From assembly GCA_964595905.1 (NCBI GenBank), contig CAZQSU010000144.1, forward strand, positions 1 to 6,512: DNA of 6,512 bases, written 5' to 3'. Made by a program: the position numbers and the translations under genes. Origin of the DNA: JAFDWI01 sp964595905. GTDB lineage: Bacteria; Actinomycetota; Acidimicrobiia; Acidimicrobiales; Iamiaceae. Of this stretch, positions 5,537-6,512 are shown piece after piece; positions within the stretch are counted from its first letter, which is position 1, and the number at the start of each line of letters is the position of its first letter. The notes under the pieces were generated by a model. The model searched no databases and was not told the DNA's origin. It was given only the letters and a program-made list of their open reading frames with translations.

Positions 5537-5667
5537 CGCCGCAGTCTCTCATCGTCGTCCGTCTTGGTATTGAGCGGCACTGACTCCGCGGAAGGTTTGT
5601 GTTCGCCGCAGACCGGGTACCGACCAGACGTGACCGACGAAGCGAATTGGCCAACCCAGGTGTCACG
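5537..5667. other. Divergent intergenic region, GNAT / HEPN-like
   Basis: It holds two short perfect palindromes: TCCGCGGA (5585-5592) and TTGGCCAA (5647-5654). The second is 13 bases upstream of the HEPN ATG and could be an operator for an autoregulated module, but eight bases are easily chance. No clear -10 hexamer is seen for either gene. Confidence 0.3.
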
Positions 5668-6255
5668 ATGACCTCCGACGCGCTGGTTCTCTGGCGAACC
5701 GTCGGTCTGGCTCGTCTTGGAGGGCTCGAGGCGGTCCATGTGCACCTGAACAGCACGGGACCCGGGCGGCGCTGGGGAACCAGGCAACTCAACCGCAGCC
5801 TCTTCGTCGCCCTGGTAGCCCAATTCCAAGGGTTCTGTCGTGATCTCCACGACGATGCCCTTCACGTCTACCTCGACGAGGCGAACCCTCTTCAGCGGCG
5901 GAACCTCGACACACAGCTCAGGCGGGGACGGCGACTCGACACCCATACCCCGCGTCGCTCCACGCTCGGCCACGACTTCCCTCGCCTGGGTGTGGACGTG
6001 ATCGGCGGGTTGAAGCAGCACGGACGCACAGCCGAACTGCGCCTGCAATCCCTCGACCAGGTCGTGGACTACCGAATCGCGGTGACCCATGGAGACGAGA
6101 CGACGACCGGGCGGATCGAAGCAGAGGGCGTTGTCCGCTCGACCAAACGGTCGTTTCAACAACACCGTCGAGCGCTCGACAGTCTGGCTGATACGACGGA
6201 TCGTTTCGTGGCCGAACAGCTCGCTCGATTCATGGCGATCGAGTTCCCCTGGTGA
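5668..6255 (+). CDS. HEPN-like domain protein (RiboL-PSP/MAE_18760-type), putative RNase
   Basis: A 195-residue mostly helical protein. The N-terminal helices include LNRSLFVALVAQFQGFCRDLHDDAL (41-65), whose FQxFCRDLH core recalls HEPN proteins of the MAE_18760/RiboL-PSP groups. RRSTLGHDFPRLG (96-108) follows. Helix DQVVDYRIAVTHGDE (130-144) contains R136-x4-H141, the HEPN R-x4-6-H motif that is the RNase active site in known HEPN toxins. A last long helix (155-190) ends in FPW. The proposed role is RNA cleavage in stress or defence, in the cytosol. The motif is seen; the activity is inferred. ATG 5668 follows AGG (5658-5660) by seven bases and gives MTSDALVLW; the GTG at 5599 adds an Arg-rich stretch unlike the rest. 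The next gene begins 11 bases past the stop with its own Shine-Dalgarno, so the two are probably one operon. No MNT nucleotidyltransferase, the common HEPN partner, is seen. Confidence 0.7.
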   Translation: MTSDALVLWRTVGLARLGGLEAVHVHLNSTGPGRRWGTRQLNRSLFVALVAQFQGFCRDLHDDALHVYLDEANPLQRRNLDTQLRRGRRLDTHTPRRSTLGHDFPRLGVDVIGGLKQHGRTAELRLQSLDQVVDYRIAVTHGDETTTGRIEAEGVVRSTKRSFQQHRRALDSLADTTDRFVAEQLARFMAIEFPW

Positions 6256-6256
6256 C

Positions 6257-6261
6257 GGAGG
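6257..6261 (+). promoter_or_regulatory. Shine-Dalgarno of the small HEPN partner
   Basis: GGAGG is five bases before ATG 6267. It fixes the start against the GTG at 6252, which overlaps the HEPN stop and has no such site. Confidence 0.75.
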
Positions 6262-6266
6262 CCGGG

Positions 6267-6473
6267 ATGAGCGACGAACTCGCCTACCGAGATCCGGTGG
6301 TCGCCCGCGTCGGTCAGGTCGAGTACCGGGGAACGGTTCGGGAGATCTGCGGTCGCCACGAGCGACGACAGGTGGTGGTCGACCTCACGCCCGAGGTCTC
6401 GGGATACATCGTCGCCGAACCGACGACGGCCGTCTTCCCCATCGAGGAGTTGCATCTCGTCGAGGCCGCCTGA
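6267..6473 (+). CDS. Small hypothetical protein, possible HEPN partner
   Basis: A 68-residue acidic protein starting MSDELAYRDPVVARVG. It reads as alternating beta strands: VARVGQVEYRGTVREI (12-27), RQVVVDL (34-40), SGYIVAEPTTAVFPIEELHLVE (45-66). This suggests a small barrel or sheet rather than a helical DNA-binding antitoxin. No family is recognised. ATG 6267 has a GGAGG five bases away, and the gene lies 11 bases after the HEPN stop, so cotranscription is very likely. Position and size fit an antitoxin or accessory subunit, but order (after the toxin) and fold are unlike the usual MNT partner. No terminator is visible in the last 39 bases. Confidence 0.65.
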   Translation: MSDELAYRDPVVARVGQVEYRGTVREICGRHERRQVVVDLTPEVSGYIVAEPTTAVFPIEELHLVEAA

Positions 6474-6512
6474 CGACAACTGCCGACCCTCGTTGAAGGC
6501 GCCTGATCGTCG

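Noticed and set aside
5497..6165. Minus-strand frame (222 codons) opposite the HEPN-like gene
   Set aside because: It overlaps the GNAT start, lacks domain features and runs through the R-x4-H region of a better plus-strand gene. The plus strand also has sensible start and operon spacing.
1..6512. CRISPR array, tRNA, rRNA or insertion sequence
   Set aside because: No regularly spaced repeats, no tRNA-like cloverleaf that I could see, no rRNA sequence and no transposase motif were found by eye.

Overview
The window is GC-rich, with third codon positions almost all G or C, TANNNT-type -10 elements and GTG starts. The proteins have an actinobacterial flavour: a Rv2258c-like methyltransferase, a TetR regulator with a divergent target, and a small P-loop kinase. 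I read it as chromosomal DNA of a high-GC actinomycete, possibly an Acidimicrobiia-type lineage; the genus is inference. I see no tRNA, rRNA, CRISPR array, transposase or phage gene.

Layout, left to right. At 1-30 is the probable C-terminal tail of a plus-strand gene that enters from outside. It converges on a minus-strand block: a small open frame without a usual start codon (71-268), a class I SAM methyltransferase (265-1077), and a P-loop NTPase/kinase (1209-1802). The 131-bp gap at 1078-1208 carries three palindromes with shared CTCC...GGAG arms. A divergent spacer at 1803-2029 separates this block from a plus-strand Cof-type HAD hydrolase (2030-2839). The HAD gene is followed, in the same frame after its stop, by a short open frame encoding a charged segment and one transmembrane helix (to 2959).

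Next is a regulatory pair: a minus-strand winged-helix methyltransferase (2984-4051) and a divergent plus-strand TetR repressor (4214-4828). Between them lies a consensus-like promoter for the methyltransferase (TTGACA, 16 bp, TAATCT), with a perfect 7-6-7 inverted repeat where transcription should start. This reads as a TetR-controlled methyltransferase.

Downstream, a spacer (4829-5119) holds a perfect 22-bp inverted repeat with a 3-base loop. It lies between the convergent TetR gene and a GNAT acetyltransferase gene (minus, 5120-5536). The right end holds a plus-strand pair: a HEPN-like protein with an R-x4-H motif (5668-6255) and a 68-residue partner (6267-6473) with its own Shine-Dalgarno site. 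It looks like a two-gene toxin/partner module and is the best candidate here for an undescribed system.

The clearest functional unit is methyltransferase plus TetR. The other genes look like independent single-gene or two-gene transcription units with no shared pathway visible.
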